64,000 bases of DNA from Semisulcospira habei (taxonomy: Eukaryota > Mollusca > Gastropoda > Semisulcospiridae), in the NCBI GenBank assembly GCA_036245525.1, contig BTPG01000005.1:117681884-117745883 (forward strand), written 5' to 3'. The translations under genes and the position numbers were made by a program. Position 1 is the first letter of the stretch, and every line of letters starts with the position of its first letter. Shown piece after piece: positions 18,815 through 30,303 of this stretch. Under the pieces are notes generated by a model. The model did not search any database and was not told where the DNA came from. It saw only the letters and a program-made list of their open reading frames with translations.

Positions 18815-20700
18815 CTGCTGCAATTGCCGCCACTGCAGCATCCGAGAACCTCTAGCGGCGCGGGCGTGCCGGACAACCTCCAAGCGTGTAGGCGGAGGCG
18901 TACGGGGCACGGATGGAAAAGCCGCTGACGGGGCTGCTTGAGCATCGTGGAAGGGGTAGGAAGCTCCAGAGGAGGGTCCGTCGCAAGCGCGAGGAGGTCC
19001 GTGGTCCAGCTCTTGGTCCAGTTGAAGGGGGCCACCAGCAGGAGGACCGCCGAGCATCCCAGAAGCTTCCGCAGTACCTTCGGAACGAGGACTGACGGGG
19101 GGTAGGCGTAAGCAATCAGGCCGACCCAAGGAATGGGGAGCGCGTCCACTGCCCAAGCGAGTGGATCCAGGACTGGCGAGACGTAGACCGGGAGCTGGCT
19201 GTTTCATCTGGTGGCAAACAGATCCACTAGCGGCGTTTCCCAGTGAGAGCAGAGCAGGCGAAAAATATCCGGGCGTAGGGACCGCTCCGTGTGGAGCAAC
19301 TGTCCGCGACGAGACAGGGCGCCCGCCATCACGTTGAGGTGGCCAGGGATGTGGCGGGCTCGTAGGGCAATGCCTCGATCCCTGCACCAGAGGAGAAGGT
19401 GGTACCGAAGAATGCAAAGGGAGGGCGAGTGAGTGCCACCCTGATTCTGTATGTAAGCCACCACCGTCGAGTTGTCGGAGAGCACGAGGACTTCCTGATT
19501 GGCCAAGGTCTCCTGCCAAACGTCGAATGCCAACCCAACTGCCTTCAGCTCCAGCCAGTTGACGTGATTCCCTAACCGCTCCCGAAGCCAACGCCCGAGG
19601 CCGAGAGAAATCCGGTAACAGGTGCGCGCCCCAGCCGGCCTGGCTCGCCTCTGTACAGAGAGACCACCGAGGCGGCGGGGAGTGTAGGGCACCCCCGAAG
19701 CCAGCCAAGCGAGGTCCGCCCACCTCTCGAGGTGAGGACGAGCCAGAGGCGTGACAGGTACTAGATCCAACAGAGCGCCCGAGGGTCGCCAGTGAAGAAG
19801 GAGACGTAGCTGGAGAGGCTGAGCATAAAGTCTGCCCCAAGGGAAGCAGGTCCGCAGCCGCACTGAGGAGGCCCAGGAGTTGAAGCCAGACCCTGGCGGT
19901 GAAGGAGGATCCCATCCCCATCGAAGTCGCTAAGTCGACGATCTTCTGTCGCCTGGCCAGAGGCAGGCGGACAAGGTTGAGGTCGGTCAGGAATTCCATC
20001 CCCCGATGTAGAAACCGTCGAGAGGGAGAAGAGCGGATTTCCCCAATTGAGCAGGAAACCTAGACGACGCAGAAGGGAAAGCAGGGCATCCCTGTCCGTC
20101 TGGAGGGCTGCGGAAACCAAGTTGCGCAGTAGAAGGTCGTCCAAGTAATTGGAGGCCAGGCTCAAGGAGCGCGGACGGAGATAGGCTATCACGGCGTCGA
20201 GCAGTCTTGTAAACACCCACGGACTGATGTTGAGGCCGAAAGGAAGGGCGCAGAACTGGTAGACGATCCCCCTAAGTCAAACCGAAGGTACCGGCGAAAC
20301 GACGGATGAATCGGGACGTGCAGATAGGCGTCTGACAGATCGAGGCTGATCGCAAAGTCCATCGGCTGGAGGGCCGCACGGAGTGTCCTGGCCGTCTCCA
20401 TGCTGATAAGTCGATACCTCTGTCGCCGCTTTGGTGAGGAGGGTCGCCACTTCCCCGCGCCGAGCGTCCGCCTGTGTACCGTCGAGCGGTTCCCGGGTCC
20501 ACATGGGTGATCTGCGAAGAGGCGGAGGCGACAGGAACGAAGTTGCAGGCCTGCGGTAACGGTGGAAAGAATCCAGGGGTCGTCCGGGAACAGCGATCTC
20601 CAAGATCGCTGAAGAGCGACAGCCGCCCGCCGACGGGAGGCCCGATTACTGAGGCGGGGGCGGAGGCGGGGGCGAGTCAATGAGCCCGACCGCGGCCCGA
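18815..20700 (-). pseudogene. DIRS-A reverse transcriptase and RNase H, frameshifted
   Basis: The RT palm is visible as AISLDLSDAYLHVPIHP (about 20.36 kb) and the active-site SNYLDDLLLRN (about 20.13 kb). RNase H follows at about 19.2-19.6 kb with VLVLSDNSTVVAYIQNQGG and the HIPGHLNVMAGALSRR block. The segments lie in different frames (20189-20680, 19761-20216, 19204-19863, 18800-19999), so several frameshifts are needed and the copy is dead. The C-terminal end is cut at 18814 by Polinton-1 and would continue toward the recombinase gene at 1549. Confidence 0.85.
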
Positions 20701-22320
20701 TCTACGGGCACCGCGGGGCCAAGCAGGGCGAGGGGCGGGGCCGGCCTGAGTAGCCTGGAATGGACGGGCCCGACCTCGTGAAGATCCGACTGTAGGAAAG
20801 GAGGGCCTGCAAGACCGCTGGGCACGACCCCCGCCGCGCGGGGGGCGCGAAAGCGGGTCGAGGCTGGGTTAGATGCAGGCTTGGGCCACAATCCTTGGAA
20901 GATTCCTTAACGGTGTGCCAAGTGTCGCCGAACAGCTGAGGACCACCTAAGGGGGCTTGACGGAGCTGGGTCTTCACTGACAAGGGAAGGTCCGAGCAGA
21001 GGCGCAAAGGGTATCCCTCCTCCAGAGGTCGCATATGGCCGCTGCTGCCCTGGCGGTGGCGGAAGAATGGTAGGCGGACCGGTTGGCCGCTATCAGGATG
21101 GACTGCACGTCACGAAGCGGGGACTGAGCCTCCCGGTCCCACGTATCATGTAGTTCCAAAACCGAGCACGCCAGCGAGTTCCGCGCTAAGGAGGAGATCC
21201 TGTCGAGAGGCCGAGGCCACGAGTTCTGGACGAGCCTGCGGCCGCCCGCCTGTAGTAAGGCCGCCGCATCCACCGCTGGAAAAGGTATGGCGAAGGCTTG
21301 GGAGTGTCCAGCGTACCAGGCCTGGCGGAAGCTTAAGGTGATTCCCACCGGCGATCGAGCGGCGGTAAAGTATCCCGTGTCGCCGAAAGCGTCGTTACGC
21401 AGCTGGGCGGAGAAGCATCGGTGAGGTCCCGGAAGCCGGCTTGCGGGAGGGACTTGCGGCGCTGGACTTGCCTCTGCGCGTCGACCATGGCCGAAGCCTG
21501 TCTCTTCGGAGGAGGCGAAGGCGGACAGACCTCGGGCGGTAGGGACTTGGCGATAAGCCTTGAAGCCTCACCCAGAGCGTGGACCATCTGTGATCCGAGC
21601 GAAGGGCCGGCAACGTCTGACGAGGCGGAGGCCGACGCGACAGCGGAAAAGGCGGGAAGGAGAACCAGCCGCCGAGTCCTGCAAGAAGATCGCCGAGGCC
21701 GAGTCCGACGGATGAAGGCTGAGGACGTCCGGTTCCAAAACTGATCTTCTCGCGGCAAAGACGAAAGGGGCGAGCGGCTACGAGAGCGCCGCACCGCCGC
21801 GCGTGAGGTAGACGCAGCCGCCCGCGACGCACGCAAAGAGGCGCGCCGCGGCGACGGAGGGACCGTGGCAAAGCGACGGTCAACCTCGAAGTCGGGATCC
21901 GCACGCGGCAGCCGACGTGAGCGACAAACCGCGATCGGAATACCGAGGAAGTGGCCTGGTCACCCCTGGCCCGCCCGGGAGAACCGGTGCGAGGGGGGGG
22001 GGGGGGGGACCGCCAATAGTCTCCCCTAGCCCGCTCAGGAAAGGCGGAGCGGGGAGGGGACAAATACCGGGCACGCGGCCCCCCGTCCGATGTTTCGGAC
22101 CGTGGAGGACGCGCGATGTCACACCGGGCCCGCCTGGTCGATACGAGGCGGGGTGGGAGGGGGGGGGGGACAGTCTAGGGTCGCGCCAAGCCCGCTCAGG
22201 AAAGGCGGAGCGGGGAGGGGACGATTTATGAGCCCGCTGCCCCAGCTCCGAAGCCTCGGAGCGAGGGGGGGGGGGGGGCGAGGTTCCAAGTCACACCGGG
22301 CCCGTCCGGTCGATACGAGA

Positions 22321-22353
<33 letters not shown>

Positions 22354-23300
22354 AGTCTACGGTCACGCCAAGCCCGCTCAGGCGAAGCGAAGCGGGGAGG
22401 GGACAATTATGTGCACGCGACCCCCGCTCCGACTCCTCGGAGCGTGGGGGGCGAGAGTCAACCACACCCCGGGCCCGCCCAGGCGAGACGGGGCGGGCGG
22501 GGGGGGGGGGGGGGGGGGGGGGGAAGAAGAAGCATGCCGTGCCCGTTCGGAAAATACAGAGCGGGGAGGCAGCATTACTAACGGTCTCGAGTCACGTTCC
22601 GAAGCCTCGGTGCGTGAGCGAGAGCATTTCTTATCACGTTTACTCTCTTTCTTATGCTTGCGTTCCGTCACCCGTCCCCGCTCCGGAGACCTAGAGCCGG
22701 GGGTGGCCGACGAACGCTCATCTCTCCCAGACCGCTCGCCCGAAGCAGAGCGGGGGGTGGGAACCAAAATGGGCTCAAGCCACGCGCTAACGAAGCAGAG
22801 CGTGGGGAGCGTGACTCCGAAACTCGCCTACCCTGCTCCGAAGACTCGGAGAGGGGAGGGAGAACCTGCGAGTTAACGGTACGAGAAGGGGACTTACCTG
22901 TGGGCCGGAAAGGCCCGATGCGCCGAGGGAAGCACGTCCACCCGTGGAGGATCCCGTGGAGACCGAAGCGGGCGAGGGGACCGGTCACGCCTGAAGAAGT
23001 CCCACCTGCGCGAACACCGGTCTTCCGTCCAAGCGGCGCCACCGTCACACGTTACGTCCGAAGCACAGCCCGAACACGGCAAGCCAGAGTCGTGTGCCTC
23101 ATTCGGCCACTGGAAGTCCCCGCACGGCGGCAAGTCTTCGACACAGAAGAAGCCATAAGGCCCTAAACCAACTACGCCGGCGAAGAAAGTCAACCTTGCA
23201 CAAAACAGCCGGGCACAAGTCACGTGCGTCGTCGAACCCCAAGGCCAAGCCAAGGGTGAACTCACAAAGTCAGAGCCGGTAAAACCGGTCGGCGCACAGG
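20700..23300 (-). pseudogene. DIRS-A gag-like region, degenerate
   Basis: The part nearest RT (20974-21348) contains FRQAWYAGHSQAFAIPFPAV and RSAYHSSATARAAAAICDL, which is matched by the second DIRS copy at 62205-62560. Upstream the frame is rich in Arg, Ser and Pro and is interrupted by long poly-C runs on the coding strand, so no single frame spans the region. It is called gag by position and by the shared block with DIRS-B. No zinc knuckle is visible. Confidence 0.6.
21985..22560. repeat. Poly-G minisatellite, about 160-bp units
   Basis: About four imperfect units each start near GCCCGCTCAGGAAAGGCGG and contain ACCGGGCCCG, a GATACGAG block and a long G run on the plus strand. G runs lie at about 21990-22008, 22150-22168, 22263-22278, 22321-22350 and 22498-22522. 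Such runs can form G-quadruplexes and are prone to length error in sequencing. Confidence 0.8.
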
Positions 23301-23444
23301 TCACAATGAGTCCAATGTCAAAGGAAAAACCACGAATGTAGTGAGTCCAGGGCTGAATCGAAGACTCCAATTCAAGCCCACAGTCAAAAACCACTGAAAC
23401 CCGTAGAACGGAAAAAGGCAAAAACTCGACCGTCCCCGGTCGAG

Positions 23445-23643
23445 CTATGAGTGAAAACTGACGAGGTCGCCCTGTGCTCGCCGGGATAGGGTAGTAAGGG
23501 GAGGCCACCCGGGGTCATAGTGCTTGGATCCCCGGTGTCTCCTCCCCAGTTGTGTGCTACACACAATTTTGCTGAAATCTATAGGCAATAGAGTGTATTC
23601 CCAGATAGTAATGCCATCGGTAATGTATTTTGAAAAAACAAAT
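23445..23643. repeat. DIRS-A right inverted terminal repeat (5' end of the element)
   Basis: This is the inverted match of 98-316. It ends GAAAAAACAAAT at about 23643, and the sequence beyond it (CCCATCTTTAAGG) has no counterpart at the other end. Confidence 0.9.
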
Positions 23644-23935
23644 CCCATCTTTAAGGCTAACACACTACCACACGATATAGAGTGACTACGATAGTGGGTG
23701 CCAAACATTTCTCATTTATTCTGGCACCATCCTTGAACTATCATGGTCAATCTGTCCCCTGAACTATTATGTTACCTTCAGAGGATGGCTCCCAAATATA
23801 TGGGAATTTAGACCCTGGGATTGATGTATCAAGAAAAATAATGTACTGAATATACAATAAAATATGGTCATAACACTGAGCCTAACCTTTTGACAAGTCA
23901 AACTGGAAACAATATAAATTGTTCTATGATCTCAC

Positions 23936-24149
23936 CACAGATATGTTCCCCTAGCATTAATCCCATTCATGAGATCATAGCGCTTCATGGGCGTCTGCAG
24001 CGTGCCTGTGAGACTGATGGCACTGGCGTTATTGACAAGGATGTCGATGCCACCAAACTTTTTCACAGCTTCACTGACAGCGTCAGCCACTTGCTCCTCA
24101 TTGCGAATGTCTACCACACATGCCAACGCCTTCCCTCCTGCTTCTTCAA
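23936..24149 (-). CDS. HSDL2: HSDL2, exon 3 (partial gene)
   Basis: HSDL2 is a peroxisomal/mitochondrial short-chain dehydrogenase-like protein with a C-terminal sterol-carrier domain. This exon encodes the part of the Rossmann fold with GGKALACVVDIRNEEQ and the SDR motif FGGIDILVNNASAISLTG (NNAS, coenzyme binding), then LMNGINARGTYL. The acceptor TTGTGCAG precedes 24149 and the donor GTGAG follows 23936. The splice phase joins exactly to exon 2. Later exons with the catalytic YxxxK and the SCP2 domain are not in the window, so they would lie to the left, beyond the DIRS/Polinton block. Exon sequences look intact. Confidence 0.93.
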
Positions 24150-24983
24150 CTGCACAAGATAAAAGAATGGATGTTTTAGTTTCTAATGTAGCTTCAGCCA
24201 TTAACTTCACACAGGTGATATTAGCTTCTAAAGTTCTATTTGAGCCTGTGACAAAACATCGTTCACTTAAGAACCGACATTTTTATTCAAGAAAACCACC
24301 GTACAACAGAAAATTAGTTCTTTTTGTGATTCCGCTAAAAAGTCATTGTTGTTGGAACACTTACAAGTTACATTTCTCACAGTTTCCTTTTCACCAAAAT
24401 GGACTAATTTATAGATGATTTTTTATGTGTGACAACAAACATTTTTCTCTACTGAGTGACAGAAAAAAGTTCTTTGGTCATTGTCCTTAGATAACAGAAA
24501 TACAGATGACTGAAGAACTTTTTTTGTAAAATGTGGTAATCACATGAAAAACTATGTTTTTGTGATTTAAATTGACTGAGTATGTCGACAGTAACAACCA
24601 ACACTGATTGTTACAGAAAACTTAATTTCAAAAGGAATAAAATTCTTCATACTTCAACCTGTGAGAACAGGTTATACAATTAAATTCTTTGAAAGAGAAT
24701 AATTTAAAAAGATAAACTGACAATGTGTTCATATTTATCACCATAATTATGCCCACTGACATTTTCTGAAAAGGCCAAATTTGATTATTCATTGCTGGAA
24801 ATCATCTGTTTCTGCATTCACATTAACTAATTTTACATGCCCACATGCCAGATACATCAAAACTAACCAGTGCCGTAAAATAAGCATATTTTAAAGACAT
24901 CTCTGTTGGTTGTTACTTTGGACATTTCTGTTGGTTGTTACTTTTGGTACAAATGACCATTTGTCACAGGCTTATTTAGGTGT

Positions 24984-26395
24984 CATCATCATCATCATCA
25001 TCAGTCCCTTGCCCGAACTGGGCGTTGGGGGGACTGAAAGGCAGCAGCAACAGACAGTGCTCTCCACTGAGTTCTATTTTGGGCGGTGGCAAGCAAGTCT
25101 GGCATCTCGAGTTCGGTCCATTCTTTTATGTTTGCGACCCAACTCTTTCTCTGATGACCTCGCCGACGACTTCCTTCGAGAGTGCCTTGGAGGATAGTCT
25201 TGGACAAGGTGTTGTGTCGGGTCACGTGGCCAAACCAAGCAAGCTTGCGCCGTTTCACAGTTGCCAGAAGGGGTTCATGTGGGCCCACCAGGGAAGTGAC
25301 GATGCTCCGTACATATTTGTTGGTCTTGTGCTCGCGGTACGAGATGCGGAGCAACTTCCTCAGGCACTTGTTCTCAAAGGCCTGGATTTTCTTTTCTGAG
25401 TCTGCAAGCAGTGTCCAAGTCTCACAGCCGTAGAGTAGAATAGACACTACGAGGGACTTGTAAAGCCTGTACTTGATGGTGAAGCTGATGGAGTTACTTC
25501 GCCATATCCTGTCCAGCCTGGCCATTGCGGATGTTGCTGTACCTATCCTGATACGGATCTCTGCTATGCAACTACCGTCTTTGGACAGGGTGGCTCCCAA
25601 GTACTTGAAGCTATTGACCTCTTCTAGCTTCTGGCCGTTCATGTGAATGTTGCTGCTGCTGTCGCTTGTGGTGTTGATCATCACTTTGCTTTTATCCGTA
25701 CTGATCTCCATGCCATAAGACCCTGCAATACTTGAAAGTTTGTCTGTCAGGTTTTGGAGCTCACTATTGCTGCCTGCCATGAGGTCAATGTCGTCTGCGA
25801 ATCGAAGATTGCACAGGGATCTGCCACCAATAGAGATTGAAGTATGGTGGTCGTGGAGGGTTTCCTGCATGATCTTCTCCAGGAATATGTTGAAAAGGAC
25901 AGGAGAGAGCAGGCATCCTTGACGGACACCGATCGTCGTCCTGAAGAACTCGCCTGACTGATTGTTAAGTAGAACTGCGCTGCAGACGTTCTTGTAAAGC
26001 GCTTCTATCATTTGGATCAGTCCCTCCTTTATGTTGAACGATCTCATGACTTGCCAGAGTCCGTCGTGCCAGACGCGATCAAATGCTTTCCTGAAATCAA
26101 TGAAGTTGTGGTAGAGTTCGCGCTGATGCTGCAGATGTTTCTCGATCAGGACGCGGCAGTTGAAAATCTGCTCTACAGTGCTTCTTCCAACTCTGAAGCC
26201 AGCCTGTTCTTCTGCCAGCAGTTCCTCGGCGAAAATTTTGAGGCGGTTGAGAATGATTCTAAGCATTACTTTGCTAGGGTGACTTATCAGACTGATAGTT
26301 CTGTAGTTCTGGCACTGTTTCAGGTTTCCTTTCTTGGGGAGCGGGATCACTAGAGACTGTGTCCATTCTACTGGCCATTTCTTTTGCTTATTCTT
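24984..26395 (-). mobile_element. 5'-truncated RTE-like LINE in HSDL2 intron 2
   Basis: A 12-bp target duplication TTATTTAGGTGT flanks it (24972-24983 and 26396-26407). The 3' end is a short GATGATGATGATGATGA-type tail, as in RTE elements, and the sequence starts inside the RT domain, so it is truncated by incomplete reverse transcription. It lies antisense-free, in the same direction as HSDL2. Confidence 0.92.
25001..26350 (-). CDS. LINE reverse transcriptase, lacking endonuclease (449 aa as read)
   Basis: The frame starts within RT (IPLPKKGNLKQCQNYRTISL) and shows QAGFRVGRST, the HNFIDFRKAFDRVWHDGLW block, GVRQGCLLSPVLFNIFLE, the catalytic LRFADDIDLMAG, and FKYLGATLSKDG. The C-terminal RRKLAWFGHVTRH and RRRGHQRKSWVANI blocks are typical of RTE-like LINEs. 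The frame is open throughout, but the upstream endonuclease half is absent, so it cannot mobilise itself. An open frame and a perfect target duplication suggest a recent insertion. Confidence 0.9.
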   Translation of the reverse strand: MIPLPKKGNLKQCQNYRTISLISHPSKVMLRIILNRLKIFAEELLAEEQAGFRVGRSTVEQIFNCRVLIEKHLQHQRELYHNFIDFRKAFDRVWHDGLWQVMRSFNIKEGLIQMIEALYKNVCSAVLLNNQSGEFFRTTIGVRQGCLLSPVLFNIFLEKIMQETLHDHHTSISIGGRSLCNLRFADDIDLMAGSNSELQNLTDKLSSIAGSYGMEISTDKSKVMINTTSDSSSNIHMNGQKLEEVNSFKYLGATLSKDGSCIAEIRIRIGTATSAMARLDRIWRSNSISFTIKYRLYKSLVVSILLYGCETWTLLADSEKKIQAFENKCLRKLLRISYREHKTNKYVRSIVTSLVGPHEPLLATVKRRKLAWFGHVTRHNTLSKTILQGTLEGSRRRGHQRKSWVANIKEWTELEMPDLLATAQNRTQWRALSVAAAFQSPQRPVRARD

Positions 26396-26451
26396 TTATT
26401 TAGGTGTATGATGGCATAAAAACCTTAGCACAATAACCTTACTTGCCCTAC

Positions 26452-26615
26452 CTTCCTTGGCGGCTGTGAATATTGTGCCTGGCAGTTTGGGATGAGGTTC
26501 AGCTGTCTTGGCAGCAATGACGATGTTTGCGCCATCTCGGGCAAGCTTCAATGCGATGGCCTTGCCAATACCTCTACTTGCACCAGTGATGAATACAGTG
26601 CGACCAACCAGTTTT
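26452..26615 (-). CDS. HSDL2: HSDL2, exon 2
   Basis: The exon encodes LVGRTVFITGASRGIGKAIA, with the SDR dinucleotide-binding GASRGIG, followed by GANIVIAAKTAEPHPKLPGT. The acceptor TTTGTAG precedes 26615 and the donor GTAGGG follows 26452. It has 164 bp and enters and leaves in phases that match exons 1 and 3. Confidence 0.95.
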
Positions 26616-27281
26616 CTACAAATGACCAGTACATGATGAAGAATGACATGGAAGGCACAATCAATTATAAAAACAAATTAAGAAAACAAAGTATGCAAAT
26701 TGTGTGCTACTACTAGTACTAGCAGGTCTATATCTTTAATGAAAGAACTTAAGTGACACTAGCACTGTAATATGCTCTTAAACTTTTACAGTACACTTTG
26801 TTCCCTAAACCATCCTCTGCCTTCATCTTGTTGATACATGTTATTTAACTGTGTACGGAACACATCTAATAGCTCCCATATTCATCATGTGTTAACATAC
26901 AACAGCCTATTGGACGCACACACATTTGCACAATGCAACTTGCCATTAGTGAATCCCACATTTGTAAAGGTAAGTCATGCCAGTCATGGTTATGTTGATT
27001 AGAGGTCTTTTTGTAACAAAAAAGGCTCTCATTTTTTTTGTCTTTTCAGATACGCAGTCTCATCATGTGATACTAACCATTACTGATCATAAAGCTATGA
27101 AGCACACTGTGGTACACATGCCTTTCAGTAAGTACACATGTACTTGCCGCCAATTCAAGTGCATGCAGTACCCGTACTCGTCAGCTTCGTTGAGCGCACC
27201 TGTCTGAAAAGTGCACAACCTGAAAGCCTTTGCTTCAACACGATAGTTTTGCAAACACTGGCAAAATAAACGACTACATAC

Positions 27282-27298
27282 CCAGTATTGACTGCCAT
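27282..27298 (-). CDS. HSDL2: HSDL2, exon 1 coding part
   Basis: ATG at 27298 opens MAVNTG, followed by the donor GTATGT; 17 coding bases leave the phase needed by exon 2. Vertebrate HSDL2 also has a very short first coding exon ending near NTG. The untranslated leader probably extends rightward to about 27.4 kb. Confidence 0.85.
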
Positions 27299-28002
27299 TA
27301 CAGAAACTGTATACACAAATGGCACAAACTGCACTTGACTACTACAACGCTTCCACACAGTCTTGTTGAACTTTCGACTTTTACCCGGAAGTGGATGGCG
27401 TCTGTTTCGGCTAACCTGACGTAAAGTTAATTTTCAACATATTTTGTTAACACTTTTTTTAAAAACAAAATAAACACAATGTTCTTCTCATTTCAAGCAT
27501 TTTCTATCGTAGGCTTTGTCAGTTGGTATGAAAATCGGTTAGAAACGCACCGTTCGTGAGTATAAAATATAAGGTTTAGTAAACCGACGTAGCCAAGAGC
27601 AGGTAACTGGGATCAAAGTCCAGACTTTTACTTTCATGTCTAAAAAAATACAATAACATTTGTGTTTACTGCTGACATTGCTGGACTGCAGTTAATGTGT
27701 GGGTAAGATCAACTGTTTTAAGGCGAGAAACGCATTTTGCAGTTACTGACGACGAAAAGACTTCGTGCACCAGAACTGATTTATTTGTATACATCGCTTA
27801 CATAATAATTATGTTTATTCCTGTCCTTTTTTTGTGTGTGTGCTTTGGCCAAACTAGATCTATAATCATTGGTCGATAATGCACAATTCTCTTCCCTGAC
27901 AGTGCTTTTACCTATTTTACTTTGTAATTTTCCATATATATAGTTTGCTTGAGCAAAGCTTGCCTCATGTTTTTTTCCAATTAACTTTTGAACAAGACGT
28001 AT
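27299..28002 (-). promoter_or_regulatory. HSDL2 upstream region up to Polinton-2
   Basis: The region between the start codon and the Polinton-2 terminus must hold the leader and promoter. No TATA box is evident at a fixed position. A degraded piece of the ribozyme-bearing repeat lies at 27805-27930, and 27940-28002 belongs to a dispersed repeat with a related copy at 55205-55372. Insertion of Polinton-2 here has cut the gene off from sequence further upstream. Confidence 0.5.
27805..27930 (-). repeat. Degraded fragment of the hammerhead-repeat family
   Basis: Read on the minus strand, it matches the segment that in the arrays runs from AAGCACTGTCA through GATCATAGATCTAC to the AAGCACACACA tract. 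The part of the unit that holds the ribozyme is missing. It shows that the family has been present in this locus before and outside the two large arrays. Confidence 0.7.
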
Positions 28003-28183
28003 AGAGATTTAAGAATGTACCTTACTCAACCACTGGATCCTCAGGAGCCAAACAGATGTCCTAAAACTATTTAATTTTAATCTCAAACAATCACTACTCT
28101 CTCAATGCTAACATAATTTCCACCTCACTGGCACCAAAACCGTACGTATTTTGAAACAAACACTGGCTCATGAGAATCATCAT
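28003..28183. repeat. Polinton-2 left terminal inverted repeat
   Basis: It matches inverted 49783-49959 with about 90 percent identity by eye. The outer sequence differs from Polinton-1 except for AGAGA at the tip. Just inside (28230-28320) lies a block matching the inner half of the Polinton-1 repeat (AATTACGGTC, then TTTCTCTCAAATCAAACC). Confidence 0.9.
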
Positions 28184-28805
28184 CTGTATTGTCGAGTAAA
28201 ATAATGACCCAATTACACATTGTCTTAAGTTGACCTTAATTAATTACTAATTACGGTCATTAACATCCACACGGTCGTTTCTCTCAAATCAAACCAAAAT
28301 CCTGATAGTGCAATATAAACAAATAAATATAATAATGTCATTTTACACACCTCAATAATTAGAAAATTACTCTTCATTGTCTCTCAATACTGACAGAGTC
28401 GATTTCTGAAAAACTCACAAGCTCTGTCCCACACATAACATTCCAGTTCACGCATGACAAGACAAACCCTTTTCAATGCATATAGGGTGGGAACATGTTT
28501 TCACGGCGCCCATACACATGTCAGAAAATTGTACAGCAGGCAAGTTCAGCTTAGTGCAAAATCTTTTGAATTGGTCATGTGTGAATAGGGCTTCACCAAT
28601 GTAAAAGGCTTGTACTGAGTAAATAGAGTTACATGAGGCCTGTTTCACAACTTTTCAGTTATTGGAAATGCACATAAATACACACACGCATACACACACA
28701 CAAACACACACACACACGCACGTACGTACATACTAACATAAACACACATACACAAAACATGCAGAGAGGTTTCAGTTATGGTTAGGTCGTTGTGACTTGA
28801 TTATA

Positions 28806-29676
28806 CAGTGGAGTCCGCTTAACACGAATTTCTGGGGACATGGAAAATCACTTCGTGTTAACCGTATTTCGTGTTAACCAATATGGCCTCAAAATTGATC
28901 ACGGCCCTCCCGTCAAGGAAAAAGTGTGTAAGAGATGCGTGCATGAATGAGTACGAGGTTAAAAGTGCACATTATCGTACTAAATATGCTTACCTTACCA
29001 TCAGCTCGCTAGGAAAACACAAGGAGACATGTACAGCTCACGTATTTAATGTAAACTCCATAGTAAAGTAAAAGCAACACAGGCTAAAGTACATTTTCGC
29101 ATCGGTAAAAGCAACACGGTCAGTCATTTAAAAAAACGCCATGATCGAAGTCTGTCTTGCGTTAGTGACAGCCCGTGAAGAGAGACAATCGTGGATCTCT
29201 TTAATCTTGTTTTTCACTTCAAGCGTAATCGACTTCTGTTTTGGTAGCCACGATCGGTGGAGTGTTGGGTTGTGTTGGTACACAAATGATACATGAATAC
29301 AGTTCAGAAACTCTAGCCAATGAGAAGACGGATTACAACAACTGAAGGCTGTTCAGCCAATCACAGGCTAGAGTTCGTTCTGATCTGTGTCATGTGTACT
29401 ACAGCACGAGAGTGACACGTGCAGTGCCCCTTTCATGAATTGGTTTTCGGTGTTTGAGATTGGAATGTGTTCGTGTTAAACAGGTGAATAATAGTGAAAT
29501 TGCTCTGGTTGGGAACCGAAAACAGCTTCGTGTTAAGCGAAATTTCGTGTTAAGCATTTCGTGTTATCAGTAAAATTTTAATACAGAATAAGAAGGCCGT
29601 CGGCCGGGAATGCAAAAACGGTTCGTGTTAACCGGAAATTCGTGTTAAGCGAGTTCGTGTTAACTGGACTCCACTG
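28806..29676. mobile_element. Pogo/Tigger-like MITE (871 bp)
   Basis: It is flanked by TA on both sides (28804-28805 and 29677-29678) and its ends are inverted, CAGTGGAGTCC and GGACTCCACTG. The motif TTCGTGTTAA or its complement recurs many times near both ends. CAGTG...CACTG ends and a TA duplication are features of the pogo/Tigger branch of Tc1/mariner. No transposase frame is present, so it is non-autonomous. Confidence 0.85.
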
Positions 29677-29859
29677 TACATGAGTGCAGTCAGTATACAG
29701 CTCTTTGAATCAGCCCATGCGAGGACAAAAGCCTTTCTCGAGCATAATGGCTTGTTATGATAAAGCCGTCTTGTTGACTGCGTTATTCACTTAAACAGGA
29801 CTGTGAGTTAAATTTCTGAGCATTACACCACTTTGCATACTCAAACACACACACACACT

Positions 29860-29929
<70 letters not shown>

Positions 29930-30234
29930 ATCACATGAATACATACATACATATACACACACACAGCCAACAGCTAACCGATATGACAGAGCTGACGTCA
30001 TAACTGCTCAACCGGATAAAATTGAAGTTTCATGAATACATTAGAGCACTATGTATAGATTATAAGATCTCATCCGGTTTTGTCTGAGCTTGAAAAATAT
30101 TTCTATCTTTTCAGAACGTGAATTTCTTTTAGCGCTCCAACAGGAAGACTCGTAGAACAGGTTCTGTGAGGTGTCTCGGTTTTCTGCGTACTGTAGTGTG
30201 TGTGTAGCGCCGTACACACATAAACACACATACC

Positions 30235-30303
<69 letters not shown>

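Larger units (their letters stand above)
98..23643 (-). mobile_element. DIRS-type retrotransposon (DIRS-A), split by Polinton-1
   Basis: The two ends are inverted copies of each other, and the interior reads on the minus strand as gag-like (about 23.3-20.7 kb), RT/RNase H (about 20.7-18.8 kb) and tyrosine recombinase (1549-619). This order, with a tyrosine recombinase in place of a DDE integrase, defines the DIRS order. An internal complementary region lies at 356-455. The element is GC-rich, unlike the AT-rich Polinton inside it. Without Polinton-1 it would be about 6.3 kb. No target duplication is seen, as expected for recombinase-mediated integration. Reading-frame breaks in RT and recombinase make it a dead copy. 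It lies about 290 bp beyond the splice donor of HSDL2 exon 3, so it probably sits in an intron (inference). Confidence 0.9.
24150..26451 (-). other. HSDL2 intron 2 with LINE insertion
   Basis: Apart from the LINE (24984-26395), the intron is AT-rich unique-looking sequence with no gene visible. The donor is GTAGGG after exon 2 and the acceptor is TTGTGCAG before exon 3. Confidence 0.8.

Noticed and set aside
21395..23508. Arg/Pro/Gly-rich frames on both strands of the DIRS gag region
   Set aside because: They follow from GC-rich sequence and G-runs; only the segment shared with DIRS-B is supported.
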